Source of the DNA: Flavobacterium gelatinilyticum
GTDB lineage: Bacteria; Bacteroidota; Bacteroidia; Flavobacteriales; Flavobacteriaceae
Direction: 5' to 3'
Assembly: GCF_027111295.1 (NCBI RefSeq)
Contig: NZ_CP114287.1
Span: forward strand, 1,488,001 to 1,552,000
DNA: 64,000 bases
Shown here: in pieces, positions 1 to 8,113 of the stretch
How the letters are laid out: every line of letters starts with the position of its first letter
Position numbering within the stretch: position 1 is the first letter of the stretch
Made by a program: the position numbers and the translations under genes
The notes under the pieces: generated by a model
The model's database searches: none
What the model was told of the DNA's origin: nothing
Seen by the model: the letters and a program-made list of their open reading frames with translations, nothing else

Positions 1-518
1 CCCAGTTTATATGTTAAACTTCTGTCTACTTTATTTTTTCCTGTTTCGTAATTTTCTAAACTAATATATGGTTCGTACCCAATTGAACTAAGGAGATAGG
101 CTATTTCTTTTAAGGAAACAACATCAGAATTAAATGTGATTCGGACTTTTTTCTCAGGAAAATTAACTTGTGAGGTACTTATGCCCGGCTGCAGACGATT
201 GAGATTTTCAAGAATCCAAATACAGGAACTGCAATGAATGTGCGGAATACTAAGCGAAACGATAGCTGTGTTCCCTTCCTGAAATTCCAGTACTTTTGAA
301 ATAATAGCCTCGTTTTCTAAAAAATCATATTTACCCTGAATATCCTGTGGTGTTGCTCCGGGAGATTTTTCAAAATCATAATAGCAGGTTAAATCATTTA
401 GACTAAAAATTTCGTAAACTGTTTTACAGCCTGTACAACAAAACTTTTTTTCATCAAAATTGATCTCTTCATTTTTAGGAATAATCAGTCCACAATGAAA
501 ACAATTCTGCTCACTCAT
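1..518 (-). CDS. ccoI: Copper-translocating P-type ATPase, CcoI/FixI type (N-terminal part, cut by window edge)
   Basis: An open frame runs leftward from an ATG at 516-518 to the window edge, giving the first 172 residues. Visible are a Cys-rich leader (C6, C9 and a CCxxC at 27-31) typical of the metal-binding leader of CcoI-like ATPases, then a heavy-metal-associated domain with HCSSC at 95-99. The family (P1B ATPase) exports copper across the inner membrane for assembly of cbb3 cytochrome oxidase. The transmembrane and phosphorylation domains lie outside the window. It diverges from a Crp/Fnr regulator, a common arrangement next to cco genes. The assignment to CcoI rather than another CopA-like pump rests on the Cys-rich leader and this neighbour. 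Confidence 0.85.
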   Translation of the reverse strand, partial: MSEQNCFHCGLIIPKNEEINFDEKKFCCTGCKTVYEIFSLNDLTCYYDFEKSPGATPQDIQGKYDFLENEAIISKVLEFQEGNTAIVSLSIPHIHCSSCIWILENLNRLQPGISTSQVNFPEKKVRITFNSDVVSLKEIAYLLSSIGYEPYISLENYETGKNKVDRSLTYKL

Positions 519-567
519 AATTTGTTTTTTTAATCCGGCAAAGTTTCAAAATTCATCGCGATTTTAA

Positions 568-584
568 CTATGACATTTATCATG
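568..584. promoter_or_regulatory. Crp/Fnr-like dyad operator candidate
   Basis: The sequence TATGA-N6-TCATG forms a dyad with Crp/Fnr spacing. It lies in the divergent gap between the copper ATPase and the Crp/Fnr regulator, about 50 bp before the ATPase start. Binding is inferred, not shown. Confidence 0.35.
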
Positions 585-695
585 TTTCATTGAAATCAAA
601 ACTCTAATTTAGCAAAATAAACCAGTTGGACCGTAATTTTCGTTTTTTTATGTATTTTTTAGGCAATAAAATTACCAATGAACGCCAATATTGGT

Positions 696-703
696 TAATT
701 TTG
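696..703 (+). promoter_or_regulatory. -7 box of the Crp/Fnr regulator promoter
   Basis: TAATTTTG matches the Bacteroidota -7 consensus TAnnTTTG and ends 21 bp before the regulator ATG. No convincing -33 TTG was seen. Confidence 0.5.
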
Positions 704-724
704 CACTAAACTTTTTTAATCGCC

Positions 725-1405
725 ATGAGTAAATGTGATCAATGTATCGTAAGACAGCTTTCTTCTTTAAAAGCCCTGAACAAAGATGAGGTCGTAAAAC
801 TGGCTAGCAGTAAAACCACTTACACAATTAAAAAAGGGGAAGCAATTTTTGAAGAAGGTGAAGTAACTAATGGTGTTTTTTGTGTTAAAGACGGCGTTGG
901 AAAGCTATCAAAGCTTAGTGCAAATGGAAAAGACCAAATTGTGAAACTTGTTAAGTCTGGTGAACTTCTGGGACAGCGCTCTATGATTAGTAATGAGCCT
1001 GCTAATTTATCTGCAAAAGCTATTGCAGATATGGAAGTTTGTTTTATTCCTAAAGCCGAAATTATTCATTTCTTTAACACCAACAATCAGTTTTCTTTGA
1101 ATCTGATGCAGTCTGTATGCGAAGATTTGAAAGAATCTGATAATGACAAAATTGCTTTAGTCCAGAAAACCGTAAAACAGCGTCTGGCAGAAACTTTACT
1201 GCAGCTGCATGAGGATTTTGGCGAAAATCAGGATAAGACTTTAAAAGTACAGCTTACCAGAGAAGAACTCGCCGGAATAATTGGAACTGCAACAGAAAGC
1301 TGTATCCGTTTATTATCTGATTTTAATAAAATGGAATTGATTGAATTAGTTGGTAAAAAAATAATGCTGAAAAATATAAAAGCATTAAAAAAACTGGCTG
1401 AATAA
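725..1405 (+). CDS. Crp/Fnr family transcriptional regulator
   Basis: Cytoplasmic DNA-binding regulator of 226 residues. Residues ~25-145 form a cyclic-nucleotide-binding-like beta-barrel, followed by a dimerisation helix and a winged helix-turn-helix around 177-200. The recognition helix keeps the Fnr-like E191 and R195 (E-S-C-I-R). Cys residues are present (C4, C7, C53, C106, C132), but the four-Cys spacing of E. coli FNR is not obvious, so an oxygen-sensing cluster cannot be claimed. It diverges from a CcoI-type ATPase, which suggests a role in micro-oxic respiration. It is convergent with mazG, with a single base between the two stop codons. Confidence 0.9.
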   Translation: MSKCDQCIVRQLSSLKALNKDEVVKLASSKTTYTIKKGEAIFEEGEVTNGVFCVKDGVGKLSKLSANGKDQIVKLVKSGELLGQRSMISNEPANLSAKAIADMEVCFIPKAEIIHFFNTNNQFSLNLMQSVCEDLKESDNDKIALVQKTVKQRLAETLLQLHEDFGENQDKTLKVQLTREELAGIIGTATESCIRLLSDFNKMELIELVGKKIMLKNIKALKKLAE

Positions 1406-1406
1406 A

Positions 1407-2177
1407 TTATTGCTTTTTAGCTTCGTTCCAAAAAACATCCATTTCAGCCAAAGTCATATCCATTAAGGGCCTGCCTAATTCGGCTGCTTTATTTTCCAGA
1501 TATTGAAAACGCTTAATAAACTTTTTATTAGTACGTTCTAATGCGTCTTCCGGATTTACATTCAGGAATCGGGCGTAGTTAATTATTGAAAACAAAACAT
1601 CTCCAAATTCGGCTTCAATTTTATCCTGATCGCCTGATTTTACCTCTGCCTGAAGTTCTTCCAGTTCTTCCTGGACTTTGTCCCAAACCTGATGCGGTTC
1701 TTCCCAGTCAAAACCAACACCTTTTACCTTGTCCTGAATCCTGCTTGCTTTTACAAGCGCCGGCAGACTTCTCGGCACACCTTCCAAAACGGATTTCTTT
1801 CCTTCTTTAAGTTTAAGTTTTTCCCAGTTTTGTTTTACTTCTTCTTCATCTTTTACAACTGTATCACTGTAAATATGAGGATGGCGGTGAATTAATTTAT
1901 CACAGATTTCATTGCAGACATCAGCTATATCAAAATCATTCGTTTCTGAGCCTATTTTAGCATAAAAAACAATATGAAGCAATAAATCGCCCAGCTCTTT
2001 TTTAACTTCATTTAAATCATTATCTAAAATAGCATCACCTAATTCGTAAGTCTCTTCGATTGTTAAATGTCTAAGTGACTGCAGTGTTTGTTTTTTATCC
2101 CACGGGCACTGTTCACGAAGTTCATCCATTATAATTAATAATCTTTCGAAAGCTTTTAACTGAAGTTCTCTGCTCAT
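1407..2177 (-). CDS. mazG: Nucleoside triphosphate pyrophosphohydrolase MazG
   Basis: House-cleaning enzyme that hydrolyses (d)NTPs to NMP and pyrophosphate. The 256-residue form has two tandem MazG domains. The first contains CPWD (24-27) and the acidic metal-binding EExxE and ELGDLL segments (about 41-66); the second contains the EELEEL and EFGDVLFS segments. I chose the ATG at 2177 because the family starts at MSRELQLKAF; a longer frame to 2234 would run into the upstream terminator. It is the last gene of the def-DUF5606-mazG run, but the hairpin before it implies its own promoter. Confidence 0.93.
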   Translation of the reverse strand: MSRELQLKAFERLLIIMDELREQCPWDKKQTLQSLRHLTIEETYELGDAILDNDLNEVKKELGDLLLHIVFYAKIGSETNDFDIADVCNEICDKLIHRHPHIYSDTVVKDEEEVKQNWEKLKLKEGKKSVLEGVPRSLPALVKASRIQDKVKGVGFDWEEPHQVWDKVQEELEELQAEVKSGDQDKIEAEFGDVLFSIINYARFLNVNPEDALERTNKKFIKRFQYLENKAAELGRPLMDMTLAEMDVFWNEAKKQ

Positions 2178-2223
2178 CTTTATTGTATTTGATTTTTTTA
2201 ATGAAGGGAATGTAAAAGTAAAA

Positions 2224-2254
2224 AATCCTGTCAAGAAAACATCTTAACAGGATT
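2224..2254 (-). terminator. Terminator after the DUF5606 gene
   Basis: The arms AATCCTGT (2224-2231) and ACAGGATT (2247-2254) form a hairpin. On the minus strand it is followed by a short T tract, between the DUF5606 stop and the mazG start. Confidence 0.6.
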
Positions 2255-2279
2255 AATATATTTAAACTTTAAAGAAGGT

Positions 2280-2765
2280 CTATTCTTCTTTTTTAGCTTT
2301 TGCTTTTTTAGCAGCCGGTGCTTTTTTTGGTTTTTCCTCTACAACCGGAGTTTCTTCCGAAGCTTCAACAGCAGCAGGAGCTAAATCTGTAACCAGACCT
2401 TTTGCCTGTAATGTATTGTACCAGCTTAATACTTTTTTAATATCAGACGGATAAACTCTTTCTTCATCATATTCCGGTAAAATTTCTTTAAAATAAGCAC
2501 TTAAAGTTGCGTTATCTTCTTTGTGAGAAATAGCCTGACCTTTGTTTTCTTTAGTCGCAATTTTCTGCATTACTTCCGTCAATGGTTTTTCTCCTTCGTA
2601 TGTATAAATAGAAATTTCCGATAATAAACTTACATTACTTTTTAAGTTTACCGTAATTTTTTTTCCGTCTAATAATGATTCTGCCACAAAACCTGTACGA
2701 GTCTGAACTTTCAATACATATAAACCTGGTTTCCCAGAAATGGCTAAAATTTTGTCTAAATTCAT
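2280..2765 (-). CDS. DUF5606 domain-containing protein
   Basis: A 161-residue soluble protein of unknown function found across Bacteroidota, usually next to peptide deformylase and mazG as here. The conserved part is residues ~1-125, opening with MNLDKILAISGKPGLY, with predicted SH3-like strands then helices. Residues ~126-161 are a low-complexity tail rich in Ala, Lys and Glu that is probably disordered. There is no signal peptide and there are no recognisable catalytic residues. It starts 62 bp after def and is probably co-transcribed with it. Confidence 0.88.
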   Translation of the reverse strand: MNLDKILAISGKPGLYVLKVQTRTGFVAESLLDGKKITVNLKSNVSLLSEISIYTYEGEKPLTEVMQKIATKENKGQAISHKEDNATLSAYFKEILPEYDEERVYPSDIKKVLSWYNTLQAKGLVTDLAPAAVEASEETPVVEEKPKKAPAAKKAKAKKEE

Positions 2766-2827
2766 GTTTATTAAAATTAGTATTAAGAATTTTATAATTT
2801 ATTTTATGTTCTAAATTCTAAAGAACA

Positions 2828-3418
2828 TTATCTGCCTTTTTTAGCAGCTGCAAATTTCATTCTGTATTCCTGAAAAGTTTTACCTTCAGTAATATTTTTC
2901 AATTTCTTCTGGATCAAACGCTTTTTCAGTGAAGATATTTTATCTGTAAATAAAACCCCTTCGATGTGGTCGTATTCGTGCTGGATAACTCTGGCAATTA
3001 AACCATCGAAAACTTCTGTTTTCATTACAAAATCTTCTTCGCAGTATTCAATTGTAACGGTTGGTTTTCTATATACATCTTCACGAACATCCGGAATACT
3101 TAAGCATCCTTCGTTAAAACTCCACTCCTCACCTTCTTCCTTAACGATTTTAGCATTGATAAAAGTTCTTTTAAATCCTTTTAAATCCTTTTGTTCATCA
3201 GCCGGTAAATCTTCATCGTCGCTAAAAGGAGTTGTATCAATCACAAATATACGAATTGGCAAACCTACCTGCGGTGCAGCAAGTCCAACACCGTAAGCAT
3301 TATACATGGTTTCGTACATGTTTGCTATCGTTTCTTTCAGGTTTGGATAATCCGGTGTTATTGCCGTACCTACTTTTCTTAAAACAGGATCACCATATCC
3401 TACAATTGGTAAAATCAT
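2828..3418 (-). CDS. def: Peptide deformylase
   Basis: Removes the formyl group from the N-terminal Met of nascent proteins, using a divalent metal (usually Fe2+). All three family motifs are present: GVGLAAPQVG (43-52), EGCLSIP with the metal-binding Cys, and QHEYDHIEG with the two metal-binding His and the catalytic Glu. The length of 196 residues is normal for the Bacteroidota type. It heads the def-DUF5606 run on the minus strand and diverges from the FUSC gene. ruvX, often its neighbour in relatives, lies 4 kb away here, separated by the FUSC gene and mqo. Confidence 0.96.
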   Translation of the reverse strand: MILPIVGYGDPVLRKVGTAITPDYPNLKETIANMYETMYNAYGVGLAAPQVGLPIRIFVIDTTPFSDDEDLPADEQKDLKGFKRTFINAKIVKEEGEEWSFNEGCLSIPDVREDVYRKPTVTIEYCEEDFVMKTEVFDGLIARVIQHEYDHIEGVLFTDKISSLKKRLIQKKLKNITEGKTFQEYRMKFAAAKKGR

Positions 3419-3592
3419 TTGTATTTATTTAATGTTTTATCTAACGAAAACCTTTATTAAAGTTCGCGTAATTCAGCTGGCAAAAATAGTAAAAAATAGT
3501 CAATGAATAGTTTTAAACCTATATTATAACATATTTTTTATATGCGTTCAAAAACTCAGCTATAATTATGCCAAAATATTTCTCACAATTAG

Positions 3593-3600
3593 TAACTTTG
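3593..3600 (+). promoter_or_regulatory. -7 box for the FUSC gene
   Basis: TAACTTTG matches TAnnTTTG and ends 17 bp before the FUSC ATG. Confidence 0.5.
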
Positions 3601-3617
3601 CTAGTAAACCTCACTTT

Positions 3618-5840
3618 ATGATTGACCGTATTTCGAAATTCACCAACAGCACATCTTTTTTAAATGCATCAAAAGTTACTATTGCCTCAGTTGTGCCTGT
3701 ACTGATTTTGAATTTTTTAGGGCATTTTGAAATAGGTTTTACCATTGCACTAGGAGCTTTCTACACCTATCCAAGTGATATCCCAAGTTCGCTGATCCAT
3801 AAAATAAAAGGTCTTATTGTGGCTTCTTTTATCGTTTCGGGAGTAAATTTATTAGTTAATTTTGCCTATCCATATCCGCTTATATTTTATCCCTTTTTAG
3901 GTTTTTTATTATTTTTATGTTCAATGATCTCAGTTTACGGCCAGCGCGCTACTCTGGTTTCGTTTTCTGCTTTATTATCAATTTCTTTATCATTCGGGCA
4001 TTTGCATGAAGGCTGGGAAGCGGTTCAGTATTCCGGTTTTATTTTTGTCGGTGGTATTTTATATTTGATTGTTTCCTTAATATTCCATTTTGTACAGCCT
4101 TATAAATATATAGAATTGCAAATTGCCGAAGGAATTAAGCTAACGGCAAAATACCTTAAGTTAAGAGGCGATTTATGGAGTCCCGAAGCTAATCGTGAGA
4201 AAATAATCGAAAAACAACTGGCCATACAGGTTGATCTGAATTTAATTCATGAAGATCTGCGAAAAATGCTTATTGGCAATCAAAGCGCCTCCGGGACTAC
4301 AAGTCAAAACCGTAAAATGCTTTTGGTTTTTATTACCCTTGTTGAAATTCAGGAACTTGCTTTGTATACTTCGTTTGACCACAGCAAACTTCATGAAAAA
4401 TTTGACAAACATCCCGAAGTTCTCAGGACGTATCAAAACGTGGCTTATAAACTGGCTTCGACTTTAAAAAAGCTTTCAAAAAATGTGCATACTATCAGCG
4501 TTTATGTTGATAAGAATGATCTCAAAAACGAACTGGACGCATTAGAATTTGCCATTTTTGATTATGAAAAAACATTAGGAAAAGAAGCCGCTGCAGAGGG
4601 TGTTTTGATGCTGACCAATATGCTAAAATATGCTAAAAATCAGGTTGGAAAAATCAAAACCATTCAGCGTGCTTTATCACTTGCCATGCAGTCCTATAAA
4701 CTAAAAGATAAGGACAAAGAACTGGAAAAATTCTTAACACCGCAATATTACCCTATACGAACACTACTTGAGAATTTAAGCCTTTCATCATCGATTTTCA
4801 GGCATTCATTACGTTTAACCATTACTATATTAGTAGGTTTATTTATTGGTGAAGCACTTGATCTGCAAAATACGTACTGGATTTTACTGACCATTGTAGT
4901 AATCATGCGTCCGGGCTACGGTTTAACAAAAGAGCGATCGTATAATCGTATGTTCGGAACGGTTTTGGGCGGTTTATTAGCTTTCGGGATAGTATCTGTG
5001 GTTCAAAACCATGTTGCTTTGAGTATTTTTTCTATTGTGTGCATGCTTTTGGGTATATCTTTTACTCAGATTAACTATAAAATCAGTGCTACATTTGTAA
5101 CCATGTATGTGGTTTTTATATACGGAATTTTAACGCCGAATGTGGTCGAGGTTATTCAGTTTAGAATATTGGATTCCCTGACCGGAGCGACTTTAGCTTT
5201 TATTGCTAATCAGTTTTTATGGCCGGCATGGGAATTTATCAATACCCCTATTCATCTCGAAAATTCGATCAGGGCAAACAGAAATTACTTAAAAGAAATT
5301 GCTGATTTCTATAATGCAAAAGGAGAAATTCCAACTTCGTACCGATTATCGAGAAAAAATGCTTTTGTTGAAATTGGAAATTTAATGACATCTTTTCAGC
5401 GTATGATGCAGGAACCTAAGTCAAAGCAAAAAACAATGCCTTTGGTAAATAAACTTGTGGTATTGAATCATTCGCTTTTGTCTGCCTTAGCCTCTTTGTC
5501 TACTTATATACAATCACATCAGACTACATCGGCATCAGAATCTTTTAACTATATCATCAGAACGATTTTACTAAATCTGGAACATTCTATTTCGATTTTA
5601 AGAAACGAAACCATTATTACGGATACGTTTTTTGACAAGGAAGATGTTACTTTACAGTTTGAAGAACTAAAACGTAAAAACTTTAATCGATTGGCTGCAG
5701 ATGATGAACTGGACAAAGAAACACGTCAGGCCAAAATGCAGGAGGCTCAGATGGTGATCGAACAATTAATCTGGATGAGCAATCTGGCAGAAAAAATCCT
5801 GAAAATCACAAAAGAGCTAAAAACAACAAATCCAGATTAA
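3618..5840 (+). CDS. FUSC family (YccS/YhfK-like) inner-membrane protein
   Basis: A 740-residue membrane protein of the fusaric-acid-resistance / aromatic-acid-exporter superfamily. It is built as two similar halves. Residues ~15-155 hold a first cluster of membrane helices, followed by a long cytoplasmic region (~155-395). Residues ~400-535 hold a second cluster (FUSC_2-like), followed by a C-terminal helical cytoplasmic region. This two-block layout matches YccS. The substrate is unknown; the family is linked to export of small organic acids. It stands alone, divergent from def and convergent with mqo. Confidence 0.85.
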   Translation: MIDRISKFTNSTSFLNASKVTIASVVPVLILNFLGHFEIGFTIALGAFYTYPSDIPSSLIHKIKGLIVASFIVSGVNLLVNFAYPYPLIFYPFLGFLLFLCSMISVYGQRATLVSFSALLSISLSFGHLHEGWEAVQYSGFIFVGGILYLIVSLIFHFVQPYKYIELQIAEGIKLTAKYLKLRGDLWSPEANREKIIEKQLAIQVDLNLIHEDLRKMLIGNQSASGTTSQNRKMLLVFITLVEIQELALYTSFDHSKLHEKFDKHPEVLRTYQNVAYKLASTLKKLSKNVHTISVYVDKNDLKNELDALEFAIFDYEKTLGKEAAAEGVLMLTNMLKYAKNQVGKIKTIQRALSLAMQSYKLKDKDKELEKFLTPQYYPIRTLLENLSLSSSIFRHSLRLTITILVGLFIGEALDLQNTYWILLTIVVIMRPGYGLTKERSYNRMFGTVLGGLLAFGIVSVVQNHVALSIFSIVCMLLGISFTQINYKISATFVTMYVVFIYGILTPNVVEVIQFRILDSLTGATLAFIANQFLWPAWEFINTPIHLENSIRANRNYLKEIADFYNAKGEIPTSYRLSRKNAFVEIGNLMTSFQRMMQEPKSKQKTMPLVNKLVVLNHSLLSALASLSTYIQSHQTTSASESFNYIIRTILLNLEHSISILRNETIITDTFFDKEDVTLQFEELKRKNFNRLAADDELDKETRQAKMQEAQMVIEQLIWMSNLAEKILKITKELKTTNPD

Positions 5841-5879
5841 TTCATCTGGATCTGCTTATTTATAAGAGTAAAAACTCTA

Positions 5880-7373
5880 TTATTTAATTTTTAAAACCTC
5901 TGCAGTATATTTTCTTAATTCTGCTAAAAGTTCCGGATTATCATTTAATGTTTTACCATAAGAAGGAATCATTTCTTTAAGTTTGGCTTCCCATTCCGGT
6001 GTTTTTATCTGACCGCCAAAACATCTGCCGATTAAATCAATCATGATAGCAACAGCAGTAGATGCACCCGGAGAAGCTCCTAACAAAACAGCCAAAGTTC
6101 CGTCGTGTGTACTGATTACTTCTGTTCCAAATTCAAGAACACCGCCCTCTTTTTCATCTTTTTTAATAACCTGAACACGCTGTCCGGCTCTTTCCAGTAC
6201 CCAGTCTTTCGAGCGTGCCGAAGGAAGGTATTCACGAAGTGCTTTCATTCTGTCTTTTGGAGACTGACGAACCTGCTCGATTAAATATTTGGTTAAAGGA
6301 ATATTATGATATCCCGCAGATAACATTGGGATTAAGTTGTTTGTTTTGATTGATAAAGGCAGGTCTAAATAAGAACCATTTTTTAAGAAACGTGTTGAGA
6401 ATCCGGCGAAAGGCCCAAAAAGAAGCGCTTTTTCACCATCAATTACACGGGTATCAATATGCGGAACCGACATTGGCGGCGCACCAACACTGGCTTTTCC
6501 GTATACTTTTGCCTGATGCTTGGCAATTACCTCCGGATTTGTACATTTTAACCATTGTCCGCTTACCGGAAAACCTCCGTAACCGTGGCCTTCAGGAACA
6601 TTTGCTTTTTCAAGCAAAGGCAATGATCCTCCTCCGGCACCAATAAATACAAATTTAGGGTATGCTTTACGCTTTTGTCCTGTAGAAAGATCTTTGATCT
6701 TGATTCTCCAGGATTTGTCTTCGCGTTGTCTTAATTTTTTAACTTCGTGATTGAAGAATAATTGTACGCCGTCTAATTTTTCAAGATAATTAAACATGCT
6801 TCTGGTAAGGGCGCCAAAGTTAACATCGGTACCAATTTCCATGTGTGTCGCAGCCAATTTTTCGCCTTCTTCTCTTCCTTCCATTACAAGAGGCATCCAT
6901 TCTTTTAGTTTTTGAAAATCTGTACTAAAAGTCATTTCAGAAAAAATAGGATTGCTTTGAAGAATTTCAAATCTCTTTTTAAGATATTCTACATTTTTTT
7001 CTCCCCATACAAAACTCATATGAGGAACACTTTTGATAAAGTTTTCCGGCGAAGGAACTTTATTCTGCTGTACTAAATATGACCAAAACTGGCGTGATAT
7101 TTCAAAAGATTCTGCAATACTGACTGCTTTTTTAGGATCAATACTTCCGTCAGGTTTCTCTGGAGTATAATTTAGCTCACAAAATGCAGAGTGTCCGGTT
7201 CCGGCATTATTCCATGCGTCTGAACTTTCGGCAGCCGCCACATCTAATCTTTCGTAAATTTCAATTTTTATATCCGGCTGCAGTTCTTTTAAGATTAAAC
7301 CAAGAGTTGCACTCATAATTCCAGCTCCAATAAGCACTACATCACTACTGGAACGTATTGTATTGTCAGGCAT
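5880..7373 (-). CDS. mqo: Malate:quinone oxidoreductase
   Basis: FAD-dependent, membrane-associated enzyme that oxidises malate to oxaloacetate and passes electrons to quinone, the TCA-cycle route used in many Bacteroidota. The 497 residues match the family. The N-terminal FAD-binding loop GAGIMS lies at about residues 16-21, followed by the family segments WNNAGTGHSAFCELNYTP and GAGGGSLPLL; near the C-terminus is a Gly/Ala-rich LLGASPGAST segment. A -7 box lies 23 bp upstream of the ATG. It is convergent with the FUSC gene across a 39-bp gap. Confidence 0.96.
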   Translation of the reverse strand: MPDNTIRSSSDVVLIGAGIMSATLGLILKELQPDIKIEIYERLDVAAAESSDAWNNAGTGHSAFCELNYTPEKPDGSIDPKKAVSIAESFEISRQFWSYLVQQNKVPSPENFIKSVPHMSFVWGEKNVEYLKKRFEILQSNPIFSEMTFSTDFQKLKEWMPLVMEGREEGEKLAATHMEIGTDVNFGALTRSMFNYLEKLDGVQLFFNHEVKKLRQREDKSWRIKIKDLSTGQKRKAYPKFVFIGAGGGSLPLLEKANVPEGHGYGGFPVSGQWLKCTNPEVIAKHQAKVYGKASVGAPPMSVPHIDTRVIDGEKALLFGPFAGFSTRFLKNGSYLDLPLSIKTNNLIPMLSAGYHNIPLTKYLIEQVRQSPKDRMKALREYLPSARSKDWVLERAGQRVQVIKKDEKEGGVLEFGTEVISTHDGTLAVLLGASPGASTAVAIMIDLIGRCFGGQIKTPEWEAKLKEMIPSYGKTLNDNPELLAELRKYTAEVLKIK

Positions 7374-7396
7374 AACAGTATTTGTTTTTAAAAGTG

Positions 7397-7404
7397 CAAA
7401 GGTA
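7397..7404 (-). promoter_or_regulatory. -7 box of the mqo promoter
   Basis: On the minus strand the box reads TACCTTTG, 23 bp before the mqo start. Confidence 0.5.
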
Positions 7405-7498
7405 CTTTTTTCAATCGCAAAAAAAAACTAATTTTTACATGATAAAAGTTAGAAAATCATATTTTTTTGTGAAAAAGTGAAATTAATTTGATGCAAAC

Positions 7499-7915
7499 TT
7501 AAAAACGATTAAAAGAAAGATAATCCTGAAGCATAATAGTTGCAGAAATTTCATCGATAAGCCCTTTATTCTGGCGCTGTTTCTTACTTAGCCCACTGTC
7601 GATCATGGTTTGGAATGCCATTTTTGAAGTAAAGCGTTCATCGACTCGAATAACTTTCATATCCGGAAAAATATTTGAAAAATGCGTTACAAAACCGTTT
7701 ATAACAGAAGCACTCTCAGAGGGCTGTCCATTCATTTGTTTCGGTTCGCCAATTAAAACCGCTTCTACCTTTTCTTTTGCAAAATAATCTTTTAAAAAGT
7801 CAATTAAATTATGGGTTGGAATTGTAGTTAAACCCGAAGCAATAATCTTCATTTCGTCTGTAACTGCAATTCCCGTACGTTTTTGTCCGTAATCTATAGA
7901 GAGGATTCTTGGCAT
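7499..7915 (-). CDS. ruvX: RuvX/YqgF Holliday junction resolvase-like nuclease
   Basis: An RNase H-fold protein (138 residues) of the YqgF family, linked to pre-16S rRNA 5'-end processing and described as a putative Holliday junction resolvase. Acidic active-site positions are visible: D7 in the DYGQKRTGIAVTD strand, the Glu of GEPKQMNG, the VDERFTS loop, and the Asp/Glu of IDEISATIMLQDYL. The length is normal. It is the last gene on this minus-strand side before a 198-bp divergent gap to the sulfatase gene. Confidence 0.94.
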   Translation of the reverse strand: MPRILSIDYGQKRTGIAVTDEMKIIASGLTTIPTHNLIDFLKDYFAKEKVEAVLIGEPKQMNGQPSESASVINGFVTHFSNIFPDMKVIRVDERFTSKMAFQTMIDSGLSKKQRQNKGLIDEISATIMLQDYLSFNRF

Positions 7916-7929
7916 TTTAAATTTTTTAT

Positions 7930-7937
7930 CAAAGGTA
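7930..7937 (-). promoter_or_regulatory. -7 box of the ruvX promoter
   Basis: On the minus strand the box reads TACCTTTG, 14 bp before the ruvX ATG. A TTTG lies 22 bp further upstream. Confidence 0.5.
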
Positions 7938-8025
7938 ACTATTTAATTTTGTCAATTTCCAAAAAAAAGGCTTGTTCTGATGCTTAATTAAGGCTGATAA
8001 ATCTTAATAATTAAAAAGTTTAGAA

Positions 8026-8033
8026 TACTTTTG
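8026..8033 (+). promoter_or_regulatory. -7 box for the LtaS/sulfatase-like gene
   Basis: TACTTTTG matches TAnnTTTG, about 80 bp before the ATG at 8114, implying a leader of roughly 75 nt. Confidence 0.4.
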
Positions 8034-8113
8034 TGCCGAAATTAATATTATAACCAGTGGTATTATATTTCTAACAAAAACAAAAATAACAAACCTGCCA
8101 AAACCCCCTTTTA

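Noticed and set aside
2178..2234. Longer mazG start
   Set aside because: The extension would read through the DUF5606 terminator hairpin and adds no conserved residues.
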